IMG/VR virus record: IMGVR_UViG_3300030333_003248
Span: 1 to 35,544 of that record
Origin: a virus
Reading direction: 5' to 3' (one strand)
DNA: 35,544 nt
The notes beneath the pieces are model-generated. The model worked only from the letters and a program-made list of their open reading frames with translations, searched no databases and was not told the DNA's origin. Both the position numbers and the translations under genes were made by a program. This document shows positions 23,623 through 33,367 of this stretch, one piece after another; the stretch's first letter is position 1, and the number at the start of each line of letters is the position of its first letter.

Positions 23623-25352
23623 TGTCTAAACGACCATCAAGAGGAGTAACAAGTGGCGTAGGAACTCCTACTAAAATGACTGGTAGGGATGGCGATTTAA
23701 CAATAAGAAAAACTAGAGAAGGTAAAATTTTATATGTTAAAGAGCACGGTTCTTGGCATCCTATCAATACAGGCGTAGATACAGTTCAATTAAAAAAAAA
23801 TGTAGATAAGCTTATACGTTCTGTAAATACTATTAGAAACGATAATAGTCCATTTTTAACCATAGATACTCTTAATGTTAGAAGAGATACGATTAAGCTT
23901 GGTACAAGCGGTACAGGTTTACAAATTAAAAATAATAGTGCAGATTTTGAAATTGTATTTGATGATAACAATAAAAAAATAATAGGTGGTTCAAGTAGTA
24001 AAGTTGTAAGAGATGTAAATGATGGCAATCCTTCATGGCAAATAGGCTCATCTGATACAGAAAATTTTAAAATACAAACTACATATGCATCAGGTGCAAA
24101 AGGCCTTGATAAAGTTTCTATTAATACTAATACTGCTAGTAGCTTAATAAATCACGGTCAAATATCTTTAAATGTAGATGGTGAAGATAAATTAATTTTA
24201 AATGATTCAGCTCATGAAATTTTAGTAGATGGAGTAACTGCTTCTGATGTAGATGCAAATAGCCAGCCAGTAGGGATACATATTAAAAATAAAGCTAGTC
24301 ATGCATCTAATACGAATACACGAAGTTCAATACGTTTTTCACAAAAAATGTCGAATACAGTAAGCGAAACTTTTGATGAAGTTGCATCAATTGTTTCTGG
24401 TTCAGAAGGAACATATAATAGTTTAGCTTCAACTGCAGATGGATATTTATCATTACAAACTGCATTAAATGGGACTTTAACTGAAAGATTAAAAATAGCT
24501 TCTAATGGAGATGTTACTATAAATGATAAAATAATTACAAGTGGTTCATTTACTTTAGATTCAGGCTCAAATATTGAACTTAATGCTGATGGCGGTTTAG
24601 TTAACTTTAAAGATGATTCAGTAAGTATGGCTCAAATTAGTTCAGGTAAAATAGAATTGTATCCTACTGATGCAGATGACTATATGAGACTTGCTGCAAG
24701 CACTAATGGAGCTACAACTCTTTTTACTAATGATGATTCTGGAGGCAATAATGCTGATTTTACTTTAAATATTGCTGGAGATATTTGTTTAGATTCAGCA
24801 AATGGTAATTTTATAGCAAAATATAATGGCACAGAATTTAGTGCAGCAAATAGTGCTTATGCTGGCATGATACTTGGATATACTTGCTTGAGAGGCGATG
24901 GCACAAATATAAGTTCTTTTGAAATACAAAATTCTTTAACGGTAGAAGATGCTACACATAAAGTTAGTTTTAAAACACCTCCAAGCGAAAAGGTAGAAAT
25001 AGAAGCAATATTTTTAGTTAATGCAAGCAGTACAGATACAAGGATAGCTGTTGGATTAAGCGATAGCGACACATATAATTCAGTAGGTCAAATACATGAA
25101 TACGATGGTAATGCAGTTTGGTTTACTGACGATGAAGTAGATGATAGTCTAATAACTGTAAAATTTGTATTAACTTCTACTGAACTTGCATCTATTGGTT
25201 CTGATAATACATTTTGGATTGGAATATCGACCGATGGTGTAACAAAAACTGCTTATTTAACTTATGGATTAAGGTCATCTCATGGAGTAGGAGAACATCC
25301 ATTTGTAATTAAGGCAACAGCATTGCCAGCTACTATATATGATGGCACATAA
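23622..25352 (+). CDS. Second tail fibre or appendage protein
   Basis: A 576-residue protein. The start (SGVGTPTKMTGRDGDLTIRK, then GKILYVKEHGSWHPI) is a recurrent marine-phage fibre N-terminus that should attach to the tail. A short coiled coil (LKKNVDKLIRSVNTI) follows. The middle has beta-repeat modules (DTIKLGTSGTGLQIKNN, SGSNIELNADGGLVNFKDD), one of which is shared with the fibre at 15182-17716. The C-terminal roughly 170 residues form a separate globular beta domain (MILGYTCLRGDGTNISSF, YLTYGLRSSHGVGEHPF). There is no S74 chaperone. It starts by overlapping the hub gene by one base. Confidence 0.75.
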   Translation: MSKRPSRGVTSGVGTPTKMTGRDGDLTIRKTREGKILYVKEHGSWHPINTGVDTVQLKKNVDKLIRSVNTIRNDNSPFLTIDTLNVRRDTIKLGTSGTGLQIKNNSADFEIVFDDNNKKIIGGSSSKVVRDVNDGNPSWQIGSSDTENFKIQTTYASGAKGLDKVSINTNTASSLINHGQISLNVDGEDKLILNDSAHEILVDGVTASDVDANSQPVGIHIKNKASHASNTNTRSSIRFSQKMSNTVSETFDEVASIVSGSEGTYNSLASTADGYLSLQTALNGTLTERLKIASNGDVTINDKIITSGSFTLDSGSNIELNADGGLVNFKDDSVSMAQISSGKIELYPTDADDYMRLAASTNGATTLFTNDDSGGNNADFTLNIAGDICLDSANGNFIAKYNGTEFSAANSAYAGMILGYTCLRGDGTNISSFEIQNSLTVEDATHKVSFKTPPSEKVEIEAIFLVNASSTDTRIAVGLSDSDTYNSVGQIHEYDGNAVWFTDDEVDDSLITVKFVLTSTELASIGSDNTFWIGISTDGVTKTAYLTYGLRSSHGVGEHPFVIKATALPATIYDGT

Positions 25353-25414
25353 TTTTACACTATGAATAAACAAAAAAATTACATAAATTACTAGTTAAGC
25401 TAGAGGAGAAATAC

Positions 25415-26161
25415 ATGACGATACAAGAATTGGCAAGATTAGCAAACGTAGGAGGAAATATACGTCGTCAGCGTATGAATCGAGAACGTAGAGCTAAAGC
25501 AGAAAAACTACTTAGTGAACGTACTGACCAAGCAAAAGAATTATCAAAAAAAGAAATGAAGGGTGGAAAGTTTTTAGATGCAATTAAGTTTGGAGCTAGT
25601 TTTTTTGGCCCTACTGGTCAAGCTGTTAGTGCGGCTCTTAGTCTTGTTGATGCATTTGCAACTGCAAAAGCTTTAGATAAATTTAAAAGTGAGTTTGATA
25701 CTAATATTCCTAAAGAATTAAAAGGCACTCCATATGAAAGTATATTAAAAAGTCAAATCGGTGGGCTTGAAGAACAGCTTGAAGGAGCATTGACATCAAG
25801 AAAACAAGCTAATACATTACAAGAATTATTGACAGCTGGATTAAAACTTGGTAGTGCTAAAATACCTGTTAAAGAGCCTACTGGATATGGATTTTCTGTG
25901 CCATCAGGTTCGACTACACTGTTTGACAGGTTTTTGCCTAAAGACAAAATGTCTAGTAAATTTTTAGAAAAAGCAATTCCTGGCTTAGGAACTGGTAGAA
26001 CGATAGCATCTACAAATCTTGGCGATACTTCTTCTACAGTACTAGATTTAGGATTATTTGGCAAATCATTTTTAGAAGATTTACTCGATAAAGATTCTAC
26101 TGCTACATCTCCTGAAATTCCACTTGCACCAATTGCATCAACTAGAAGGAGGATTAGATAA
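25415..26161 (+). CDS. Probable ejection protein, small
   Basis: A 248-residue protein with AGAGGAG about 9 bases upstream. It begins with a basic helix (NIRRQRMNRERRAKAEKLL), then a Gly/Ala/Phe-rich segment (FLDAIKFGASFFGPTGQAVSAALSLVDAFATAKALD) that could enter or cross a membrane, then helices and a Ser/Thr/Pro-rich end. This fits internal virion proteins that leave the particle and form a channel in the host envelope. It heads a block of four such genes, where each has a start next to or overlapping the previous stop. Confidence 0.65.
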   Translation: MTIQELARLANVGGNIRRQRMNRERRAKAEKLLSERTDQAKELSKKEMKGGKFLDAIKFGASFFGPTGQAVSAALSLVDAFATAKALDKFKSEFDTNIPKELKGTPYESILKSQIGGLEEQLEGALTSRKQANTLQELLTAGLKLGSAKIPVKEPTGYGFSVPSGSTTLFDRFLPKDKMSSKFLEKAIPGLGTGRTIASTNLGDTSSTVLDLGLFGKSFLEDLLDKDSTATSPEIPLAPIASTRRRIR

Positions 26162-26886
26162 TGGCTAGTTATTTAACGCCAGATTTTTTATTATCAGATA
26201 TTAATGAATTATTAAGGACATCTAGTTTGACTCAAGATGAATTTGAAGATAGATATTTAAGTGGAGATATTAATCCTGCTTTTGGTGGAAGAACTCGATA
26301 TTATTATGATTTTGATTTTGGCGACGCATACAGCGGGGAATATTACGATGAAGGTGGTAGTGCTTTTGCAGCTGATAGGACTTTAAAGGGAGCTAGATTT
26401 TACAGTAAAGACGATGCTTACGAAGCTTATTTAGATTCTCTTAAAGCACGAGATGATGTAACTCTTGATAGTGAGCGTGATAGTGTTGATAATCAAATTT
26501 TTGGCGTACAAAAAGCTAATATATTTGACCCTCAATCGCTTGCAGAAGGAATATTAAAGGCAAGAGGAGATGAGCCATCATCGCAAACTGGTGTTGGACT
26601 TACTGCATTTACTCCTAAAATGTTTAAAAGATTACGTACAGAATATTATCAACCTGAGATTGAACAAAGAAGAGGTTCTTTAGTGGACAGACTAATTTCA
26701 AAGCAGAGGATGGCTAAATCTATAGGAACAGGGATAGCTGGTTATGGAGGTAGAAGTCGTGCTCAACAAGCTGTAAGCGAGCAATTTGAAACAGGAGTAG
26801 AAGATATTTTTTCTGATATTCAAAAAGAAAAAGCTGGAGCTTTGCAAGATATATATGATGTTCTATCACAATACGAGGCAATTTAA
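26161..26886 (+). CDS. Probable ejection or internal virion protein
   Basis: A 241-residue protein whose ATG overlaps the previous stop. It is Tyr/Asp-rich in the first half (FGGRTRYYYDFDFGDAYSGEYYDEGG). The C-terminal half has a helical pattern typical of internal virion proteins (RRGSLVDRLISKQRMAKSIG, GRSRAQQAVSEQFETGVEDIFSDIQKEKAGALQDIYDVL). There is no membrane helix. It sits in the ejection block between two larger proteins. Specific function unknown. Confidence 0.65.
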   Translation: MASYLTPDFLLSDINELLRTSSLTQDEFEDRYLSGDINPAFGGRTRYYYDFDFGDAYSGEYYDEGGSAFAADRTLKGARFYSKDDAYEAYLDSLKARDDVTLDSERDSVDNQIFGVQKANIFDPQSLAEGILKARGDEPSSQTGVGLTAFTPKMFKRLRTEYYQPEIEQRRGSLVDRLISKQRMAKSIGTGIAGYGGRSRAQQAVSEQFETGVEDIFSDIQKEKAGALQDIYDVLSQYEAI

Positions 26887-28496
26887 TGGCTAAAATAGTA
26901 CCACAGGGATACGCAAATATAGGCGCATATAATGAAAAAGATAGGTTTATTGAGCTACTAAGAACTATTGACAGTATAGGTCAATCATACACAGCAGCTC
27001 AACAACAACAAGAGGCTTCTGATATTAGTGCCATGCAGGCATTATATCAAACTATTGACAATTATAATACTCCAGCAGAATTAGATAGATTAAATAACTT
27101 GAGAAAAAATATAGCTTCAGATAATAGAATTTTTGATAATGAAATAGGGAATGTATTAAATGAAACATTTGATTTTGCTATTTCTAAAAAACGTAGTAAT
27201 TATACCGATGTAAAAAATCAAGCAAGTCAACTAGCAACTGAGCTTATGAGCTCTAATAATGTTTTAGGGACACCGTTATATGAACTAACTGAAGCAGATT
27301 TAGTTCGTTCTTTTACTGATAATATTGCTAAAGAAAAGAAAGAAGGTGGATATCTTGCTAGTATTGCTGAAAGAAGAATGCAAGCTGCAGGGTTTAATTC
27401 ATTAATTCAAAATTTTGTAGGCGTAGATGGTCGTGGAAATTTGAGGACAATACCTTCAATGAAAATCCCTTACACAAGAGATGATGGGAGTACAGGAGAA
27501 ATGTCTTTAGCAGAGTTAATCAAAAGACAAGCTAGGCATGATGAAGTTTTACAAGGTGTATTTTCAGGGGCAGCCATTGATGGAGTTATATCTCCAGAGC
27601 AAGCTTCAGTAATCGTATCATTAACTGGAGAAGAAGGTTTTGATATTGATGCTTTTATAAAAACTGGAGAAAATCAGAGAAAAATGTTTACAAACGAGTT
27701 GAAATTCAGAAGAGGCTCAAATAAAGACGCTATTACTAAATTAAGTTCAATACTTAGAACTTATAAAGAAGGTCAAATTAATGAAGCAGCATATGTAAAA
27801 AATGTTAAGGATTTTGCTAACAATGAAGACGTGCAATCTGTAAATCCAGTTGCTTTAACTGGAGACCCAGAAAAAGATACTGAAGAATTTTTTAAACAAC
27901 TTCAATCAGGAAATATAGACAAAGGTTTATTTACAGTAATGCTAAATGACCTTATAGAAAAAAATGATGCAGGTATTAAGAGAGCTATACGAGGGTTAGA
28001 AGCTTGGGATGTAAAAGGTATTTATGGTAATATAGAACCAGCTGATGAAGATAAAACTCCAAAGCTACCAACTAAAGATAAAACTCCAAAGCCATCAACA
28101 CAAGATATGACTTCTAAAGTTGACGAGATGAAAGATACTATGGAGACCACAATTGATTCTTTTAGAAAAGATTTGGCTGATGATGCAGGAAGCATTGATA
28201 TTTCTGACTTAGATGTAGGTGGCTTTGCAGTTAACACCGAAGAATCTACAGAAAACAAAGAATCAAAAGTCGACAAACAAAAAAATGCTACAGAAAATAA
28301 GTTTGATAGTTTCTTGTCTGGCTTAAATCTTGATTCTAATCAATTGTCAAAAAACGAAAGAGATTATATTGTTAGTAAGTCTTCTAGTGGTTTTACTACA
28401 AATCAATTGCTAAATCTTGTAAAAAGATATAAAACTGAAAAAAATCCTAGTAAGCGTGCAGTAATACAAGAATATATTGAACAATATATTAAATAA
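26886..28496 (+). CDS. Probable ejection or internal virion protein
   Basis: A 536-residue protein, mostly helical, coupled to the previous gene by a TAATG overlap. The start (YNEKDRFIELLRTIDSIGQSYTAAQQQQEA) and long helices (SALF-like linkers absent) fit an internal protein. Residues about 389-412 hold a 9-residue tandem repeat, DKTPKLPTK then DKTPKPSTQ, in a Pro/Lys/Thr-rich linker. After it come an acidic stretch and a short helical C-terminal domain (NERDYIVSKSSSGFTTNQLLNLVKRYKTEK). It may be cleaved or flexible at the linker. No enzyme motif was seen. Confidence 0.65.
   Translation: MAKIVPQGYANIGAYNEKDRFIELLRTIDSIGQSYTAAQQQQEASDISAMQALYQTIDNYNTPAELDRLNNLRKNIASDNRIFDNEIGNVLNETFDFAISKKRSNYTDVKNQASQLATELMSSNNVLGTPLYELTEADLVRSFTDNIAKEKKEGGYLASIAERRMQAAGFNSLIQNFVGVDGRGNLRTIPSMKIPYTRDDGSTGEMSLAELIKRQARHDEVLQGVFSGAAIDGVISPEQASVIVSLTGEEGFDIDAFIKTGENQRKMFTNELKFRRGSNKDAITKLSSILRTYKEGQINEAAYVKNVKDFANNEDVQSVNPVALTGDPEKDTEEFFKQLQSGNIDKGLFTVMLNDLIEKNDAGIKRAIRGLEAWDVKGIYGNIEPADEDKTPKLPTKDKTPKPSTQDMTSKVDEMKDTMETTIDSFRKDLADDAGSIDISDLDVGGFAVNTEESTENKESKVDKQKNATENKFDSFLSGLNLDSNQLSKNERDYIVSKSSSGFTTNQLLNLVKRYKTEKNPSKRAVIQEYIEQYIK
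28050..28119 (+). repeat. 27-base tandem repeat inside a coding region
   Basis: Two adjacent near-identical 27-base units starting GATAAAACTCCAAAGC (28050-28076 and 28077-28103) and a diverged start of a third (28104-28119). They encode the 9-residue units DKTPKLPTK, DKTPKPSTQ and DMTSKV. The repeat is in frame and makes a Pro/Lys/Thr linker, so copy number could vary without breaking the protein. Confidence 0.85.
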
Positions 28497-28504
28497 AATA
28501 TATA

Positions 28505-31500
28505 ATGACAGTAAATAATCAAGACGATTTAATACAATATTTTAGAAATAAACGACCACAATTCACTCAAGACATGAGTGATTTAGACGTTTATACTTAT
28601 GGGAAAAATTTACTTTTTGAATCTCAAGGTGTAGAAGTCCCTGATTACGAACCCCCTGCAAATAAAATAGAACCTGAGCAAAATGCTCCAATGTTAAGCA
28701 ATCGATATCAAGATGTTGATGTTTCTCCAGATGCGTCAAAAGGATTTTTAGAGTCTGTATATCAAATAGGTTTAAGTGGAGCGTCTGAGATGTTTACAGA
28801 TTCAGGTATTCCTATATTAGGTATTTCTCCAGAATTTTTTAGAAAGTCTTATAATCAATCTTTAGTTGGCCTTGCATATCAAGCAACGTATGGTAAGCCA
28901 AAATATGATATAGGTGATTATGACCCAGGATGGGGAGCAGAAGTAGGTAGTTTTATTACAGGTATGGCTTCTCCTATGGAAATTGCTTTATATGTTTCTG
29001 GGGCAGGATTAGGAGCAAAGGCAGCACAAGCATCTACCGCTGTAGCGAAAGCAACAGGAGTTAAATCTTTAGTTAAAACTGCAGCCCCTAAAAACAAATT
29101 ATTAGCCAAGCAATTAGTAGAATCTGGCATACAAGATGGTACTGCGTTTGGAATGATATCTTCTGCTTATGCAGCCACAGCCTCTGCGGCAAATCAAAAA
29201 TCTGAAAAGGGCAGTATTGATGTGTCTCAAGTAATGTCAGATGCTGGAGATGGATTCTTAGAGTCATTTCTTATAGGTTTCCCTGCGGGTGTTGTAGGTA
29301 GAGGGTTACTAGGGTCTAAGTATGCAATGAAAGTAAATGCTGCAAAAGAGGGTGGAGAAACTTTATCTGCATCACAAAAAGCATTATATGGACTACCTGG
29401 ACAAGCATCTGTAGAGACCGTAGCGTTCGCTACACTACCTTCATTCTACAAAGAGATTGGATTAAATAATTTTAAAGACTATCCTATGATAGGTTCTGAT
29501 GAGTGGTTTACAAATGTAGCTGCTGATGGTTCGATGGTTGCATCGTTGTTTGCTGGTGGTAAAATTTTATCTAAATATAATATGTCAAAAGTTGCTGCTA
29601 AAATAGAAGACATAAATATAGAAGAAGGGCAAATGAATAATGATATGCTCGTTAGAGTTCGTCAAAATTTAAAGAACCCTGAGCTATCAAGAGAAGTTAT
29701 TGAAGAGTTAAATTTACAAGACGTAAATCTTTTTGATGATATTAAAAGTTTAAAAGATTTTAAAGAACGTTCAACGAAGTTAGAGAAGATTGCAAATAAA
29801 TATACTGATGAGCAGATACAAGCTAATAAAGTATCTAAAGAAGATGCAAGATGGATGGCAGAAGATGGAGCTAGAACGCTTAATGAGACTAGAATTATAC
29901 TTGATAGTGTAGCTAAAGATAACGTTAAATTAAAATCTGCTTTTGAATCAATGACAGATAAGCCTTTAACTGACAAACAATTTTCTACAATGAAAAATGA
30001 TTTAAATACAAGCATAGGTCAAATAGTAGATGTGTTTGATGATGTTAATTATCAGTTAACAGGTATACCAAAAACTGATGTTCAGCAACAATCTTTATTT
30101 CAAAAAACTACTAAGGGTGATATAGAGCCTGTAAAGCCTGTTTCTGAGAAGAAAATAAAACTTATAGAGGATACGCAGGCTAAATATAAATCGTTTGTAA
30201 AACAGCCTAAAAAGAAAGTAAGTGCTTTACAGTCAAAACAAATAACAGAGTTTGTTGCGACTCGAGCTGGCATAAAAAATCCTGCTAAATTTAAATTAAA
30301 TGACCCTAATACAACACAGGCTGACATTAACAGATTTTCTAAACAACTTGATATAGATTCTTCTAAAAACTTAATGAAGCTATCTAATAAAGCAAATGAA
30401 TTAAGAACAATGGCAAGGGTTGACAAACTAAAAGATACTGTGCTTAGTAAGACGCAAAGCAACAAAGTATTAACAGCACTAGGTGTCCCTAACGGAGATA
30501 TTGTGCGTGCTAATAGCAGACAGCTTGCTGAGTTTGAATATACTATTAAAGAGCCTGCAAAAGATATTCCTATTGACAATGAACAATATTTATATGATGC
30601 AAAAGTAGAGAGTGACGCATCAAAGTTTAAAAAGATAAAAAAGCTTGAAGGTATAATGGGTAGTGTAGCTAAATCTTTTATACCAGTATGGGAAGTCGTT
30701 GAAATGCTTGGGGAAAAAGAATTAAGTAAAAAATTACTAACAAGAGCAAGCATTGAATCCAATCATTATGCAAAGTTTCTTACATTTCAAGATAAATTTA
30801 ATTCATTATATAAAGTCAATAAAATTGAACTTAATAATGTTAAAAATTCTTTATATCTAATGGATATTGAACGACACTTAGAGCGATTAAATAAAAATAT
30901 ATTAAAACCATATGAGCGCAAGTTTATTAAAAATACTTTTGAAAGTGATTATGCTATTGTTGAAAAAGATAAATTTAAATTCAATAATAAAAAATATAAG
31001 CGTGTTATAGATGCTGTAAAGAAGAACAAAGATGGCAAGCCTGCTACAAGAGAAGCAGAAATAGCGTTAATGTGGGATGACTACAGACAATATAATAAAG
31101 ATGCAATTAATGTAATTATTAAAGCAGCGTTTAAATCCGAATCGGAATACAAAGAATTTTTAAAAAATCATCCCATCAATTGGATAGAAGACAATGTATA
31201 TCTTACTCGTACTACAACAAAAGAATTTAGAGAGCTATTTGATGAGTCAAATGGCGGGAAGTATTATCATAAACTTGTAGAAGAGCCTAAGAATAAATTA
31301 GCGAAAAGGCTTGCACAAGAAAAATACAAAAAGAAAGATGTAACAAAAGAACAGATAGCGGAGTTTGATGAGATTGCTAGAATGGAAGTAGAAGCTTCTC
31401 TTAATGATATGTTTAAATTCTCAAGAGCAAAAGCAACGTCTAGTGCATTAAAAACAAGACACATTAAATTACCAGAAGTTATAGAAATTAATGGTGAGAA

Positions 31501-33367
31501 TGTTAAGGTATATGAAACTAATTTTGATAGATATATACAGCCATACGCTGCAGGGATGTCAAAGTTTTTGGCTAATGGTGAAATATTTCCAGATATGGTT
31601 AAGTTAAAAGATACAAACATTAAAGGCAGGCAAACAGAAGCCCTAATAGGCTCGTTAAAATTAAAAAATAAACAATGGGGTAATTGGTTAGAAGTTCAAG
31701 TAGATAAAGAGCTTGGTATCAATAAAAGATTGTATGGAGATAATGGTGTTATTGTTGCAGCAGCAAATAGTATGGCAGGAATCTATTCTAAGACTGCGCT
31801 AGGTTTTATAACCGCTGGTGCTAAAAACTTATTTTTAGGTCAAAATATTAATATGTCATCATTTTATTTGCGAGATTATATGAGAGGCCTTGTTTTATCG
31901 ATGTCAAAAGATTTTAGGAATGATGTTAGGATGACTCTTGATACTTCTGTTGGTGTGGGGCATATTACTGATATAAGAACTAATAAGATATGGGATGCTA
32001 TGTTTGCACTCGGAGGTATGAAGCCTACAGAGAATGCGAATAGAATTATTGCAATAGCTAGTGCTAAATATGATGCGGCTAGGTTGGTAAAAATACTTCA
32101 ATCTTCAGGCTCGTCAGAAAAAGCTATTAGAAATGCAACAGATAGATTAAAAGAATTTTATCACATGAGTGATAGACAAGTTGGTCTATTTAAAAAGTAT
32201 GGTCTAAATGGGGTTAATGGACATTCTTTTAAAAACTCTTTTGAAAAATCAAAAATAAAAAGAGAATTAGAAGTAATGTCTAATCAAATCAATACTTATG
32301 CACATATAAACACTCAAGGCTCTGCTCAAGGATTATTTATGCCAGATTACTGGGATAAAGGTATGGTTAAGCCAATGCTTTTATTTAAAAAGATGGCGTA
32401 TCAGTTTAACAGAAATCAATTAAGAAACTTTCAATTAGCAAAAAAGAATAATGATTATATAAAAATTGCAATGATGGGTCTTGCTCCTATTGCTACAGGG
32501 CAAGCATTAATATCAATGTATAGCTATCTTTTACAGTCAAATGTCCCAGAGGAAAATTCTAACTGGGATACTTATATGAAAACATTGCTTGTAAGAGGTG
32601 AAACATTTGGACTTGCCACCGATGTGCTTAGAATGATGGACGGAGAAGGTGCAGATATGACTGTATATCCTGCTTTATATGAATGGGGTAAAGCGTTTGT
32701 AACTGCTCTTAGAGCCCCTATAGAAGGAACTAAAACTAAAAGTCAATCATTAGAAGACCTTTTAAAGAACACATCTTCAGCTTATAGAGCGTACTTATCT
32801 AATATAAGAAAGCGAGGAGAGAAAAACGCTCTTAATAAAGGCTCGTCTAAATACAGAGCATTATATTACGAGTTTAAAAATGAAGTTATGCCTGATAGGC
32901 CTGATTTTGGAGACAAGATACTAACCACTAGACAACCATTTTACAGAGAATTAAAAGAAGTTTTTCTTATGGGAACTCCAGATGAAGCGGCCAGACAATA
33001 TGCAATAACTGTATATGGGGTTGCAACAGAATTTTATAGGAATGATGTCGATAAAAATGGAGAGCATACAAACTATGGAGGGCCCAATGGATATGCTGAA
33101 GCTGTAAAAAAGGCAGTTTCACAAGTAAAAGGACTAATTACTAGAATGAATCCTAATATTTTATCTCCAGTTAAGAAAAAGCCTGAACTAACTGCTAAAT
33201 GGGTGAAATGGCTTAATAAAGATGAAAAAAGAGGCAAAGTATATATGTATGAACTCAGGAAATTAGAGGGTCAATACTTTACAAAAGTAGATGAAATGGA
33301 AAAGTTAATACATAAATATTTACGAGACCCAGAGGCAGTAAAGTTAATAAAAAAAGCGTTAAAATAG
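28505..33367 (+). CDS. Giant ejection (internal virion) protein
   Basis: A 1620-residue protein, the largest in the window, at the end of the ejection block. It has a soluble N-terminus. A Gly/Ala-rich, partly hydrophobic region follows at residues about 135-290 (EIALYVSGAGLGAKAAQASTAV, AFGMISSAYAATASAAN, GFPAGVVGRGLLG). Long coiled-coil parts run over about 360-960, and a C-terminal half has further hydrophobic helices (IAMMGLAPIATGQALISMYSYLL). The size and layout match large podovirus ejection proteins (T7 gp16-like role). No lytic transglycosylase or other wall-cutting motif is visible at the N-terminus. It probably forms the channel that carries DNA across the host envelope. Confidence 0.75.
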   Translation: MTVNNQDDLIQYFRNKRPQFTQDMSDLDVYTYGKNLLFESQGVEVPDYEPPANKIEPEQNAPMLSNRYQDVDVSPDASKGFLESVYQIGLSGASEMFTDSGIPILGISPEFFRKSYNQSLVGLAYQATYGKPKYDIGDYDPGWGAEVGSFITGMASPMEIALYVSGAGLGAKAAQASTAVAKATGVKSLVKTAAPKNKLLAKQLVESGIQDGTAFGMISSAYAATASAANQKSEKGSIDVSQVMSDAGDGFLESFLIGFPAGVVGRGLLGSKYAMKVNAAKEGGETLSASQKALYGLPGQASVETVAFATLPSFYKEIGLNNFKDYPMIGSDEWFTNVAADGSMVASLFAGGKILSKYNMSKVAAKIEDINIEEGQMNNDMLVRVRQNLKNPELSREVIEELNLQDVNLFDDIKSLKDFKERSTKLEKIANKYTDEQIQANKVSKEDARWMAEDGARTLNETRIILDSVAKDNVKLKSAFESMTDKPLTDKQFSTMKNDLNTSIGQIVDVFDDVNYQLTGIPKTDVQQQSLFQKTTKGDIEPVKPVSEKKIKLIEDTQAKYKSFVKQPKKKVSALQSKQITEFVATRAGIKNPAKFKLNDPNTTQADINRFSKQLDIDSSKNLMKLSNKANELRTMARVDKLKDTVLSKTQSNKVLTALGVPNGDIVRANSRQLAEFEYTIKEPAKDIPIDNEQYLYDAKVESDASKFKKIKKLEGIMGSVAKSFIPVWEVVEMLGEKELSKKLLTRASIESNHYAKFLTFQDKFNSLYKVNKIELNNVKNSLYLMDIERHLERLNKNILKPYERKFIKNTFESDYAIVEKDKFKFNNKKYKRVIDAVKKNKDGKPATREAEIALMWDDYRQYNKDAINVIIKAAFKSESEYKEFLKNHPINWIEDNVYLTRTTTKEFRELFDESNGGKYYHKLVEEPKNKLAKRLAQEKYKKKDVTKEQIAEFDEIARMEVEASLNDMFKFSRAKATSSALKTRHIKLPEVIEINGENVKVYETNFDRYIQPYAAGMSKFLANGEIFPDMVKLKDTNIKGRQTEALIGSLKLKNKQWGNWLEVQVDKELGINKRLYGDNGVIVAAANSMAGIYSKTALGFITAGAKNLFLGQNINMSSFYLRDYMRGLVLSMSKDFRNDVRMTLDTSVGVGHITDIRTNKIWDAMFALGGMKPTENANRIIAIASAKYDAARLVKILQSSGSSEKAIRNATDRLKEFYHMSDRQVGLFKKYGLNGVNGHSFKNSFEKSKIKRELEVMSNQINTYAHINTQGSAQGLFMPDYWDKGMVKPMLLFKKMAYQFNRNQLRNFQLAKKNNDYIKIAMMGLAPIATGQALISMYSYLLQSNVPEENSNWDTYMKTLLVRGETFGLATDVLRMMDGEGADMTVYPALYEWGKAFVTALRAPIEGTKTKSQSLEDLLKNTSSAYRAYLSNIRKRGEKNALNKGSSKYRALYYEFKNEVMPDRPDFGDKILTTRQPFYRELKEVFLMGTPDEAARQYAITVYGVATEFYRNDVDKNGEHTNYGGPNGYAEAVKKAVSQVKGLITRMNPNILSPVKKKPELTAKWVKWLNKDEKRGKVYMYELRKLEGQYFTKVDEMEKLIHKYLRDPEAVKLIKKALK

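Noticed and set aside
25353-25414. Sigma-70-like promoter before the ejection genes
   Set aside because: TTGCCA and CATAAT-like boxes can be picked out, but the spacing (19) and AT-rich background make this too weak to list.
30100-30762. 220-residue leftward open frame inside the giant ejection gene
   Set aside because: It is a Ser/Leu/Phe-rich mirror of a coding strand with good protein features, and has no ribosome binding site support.
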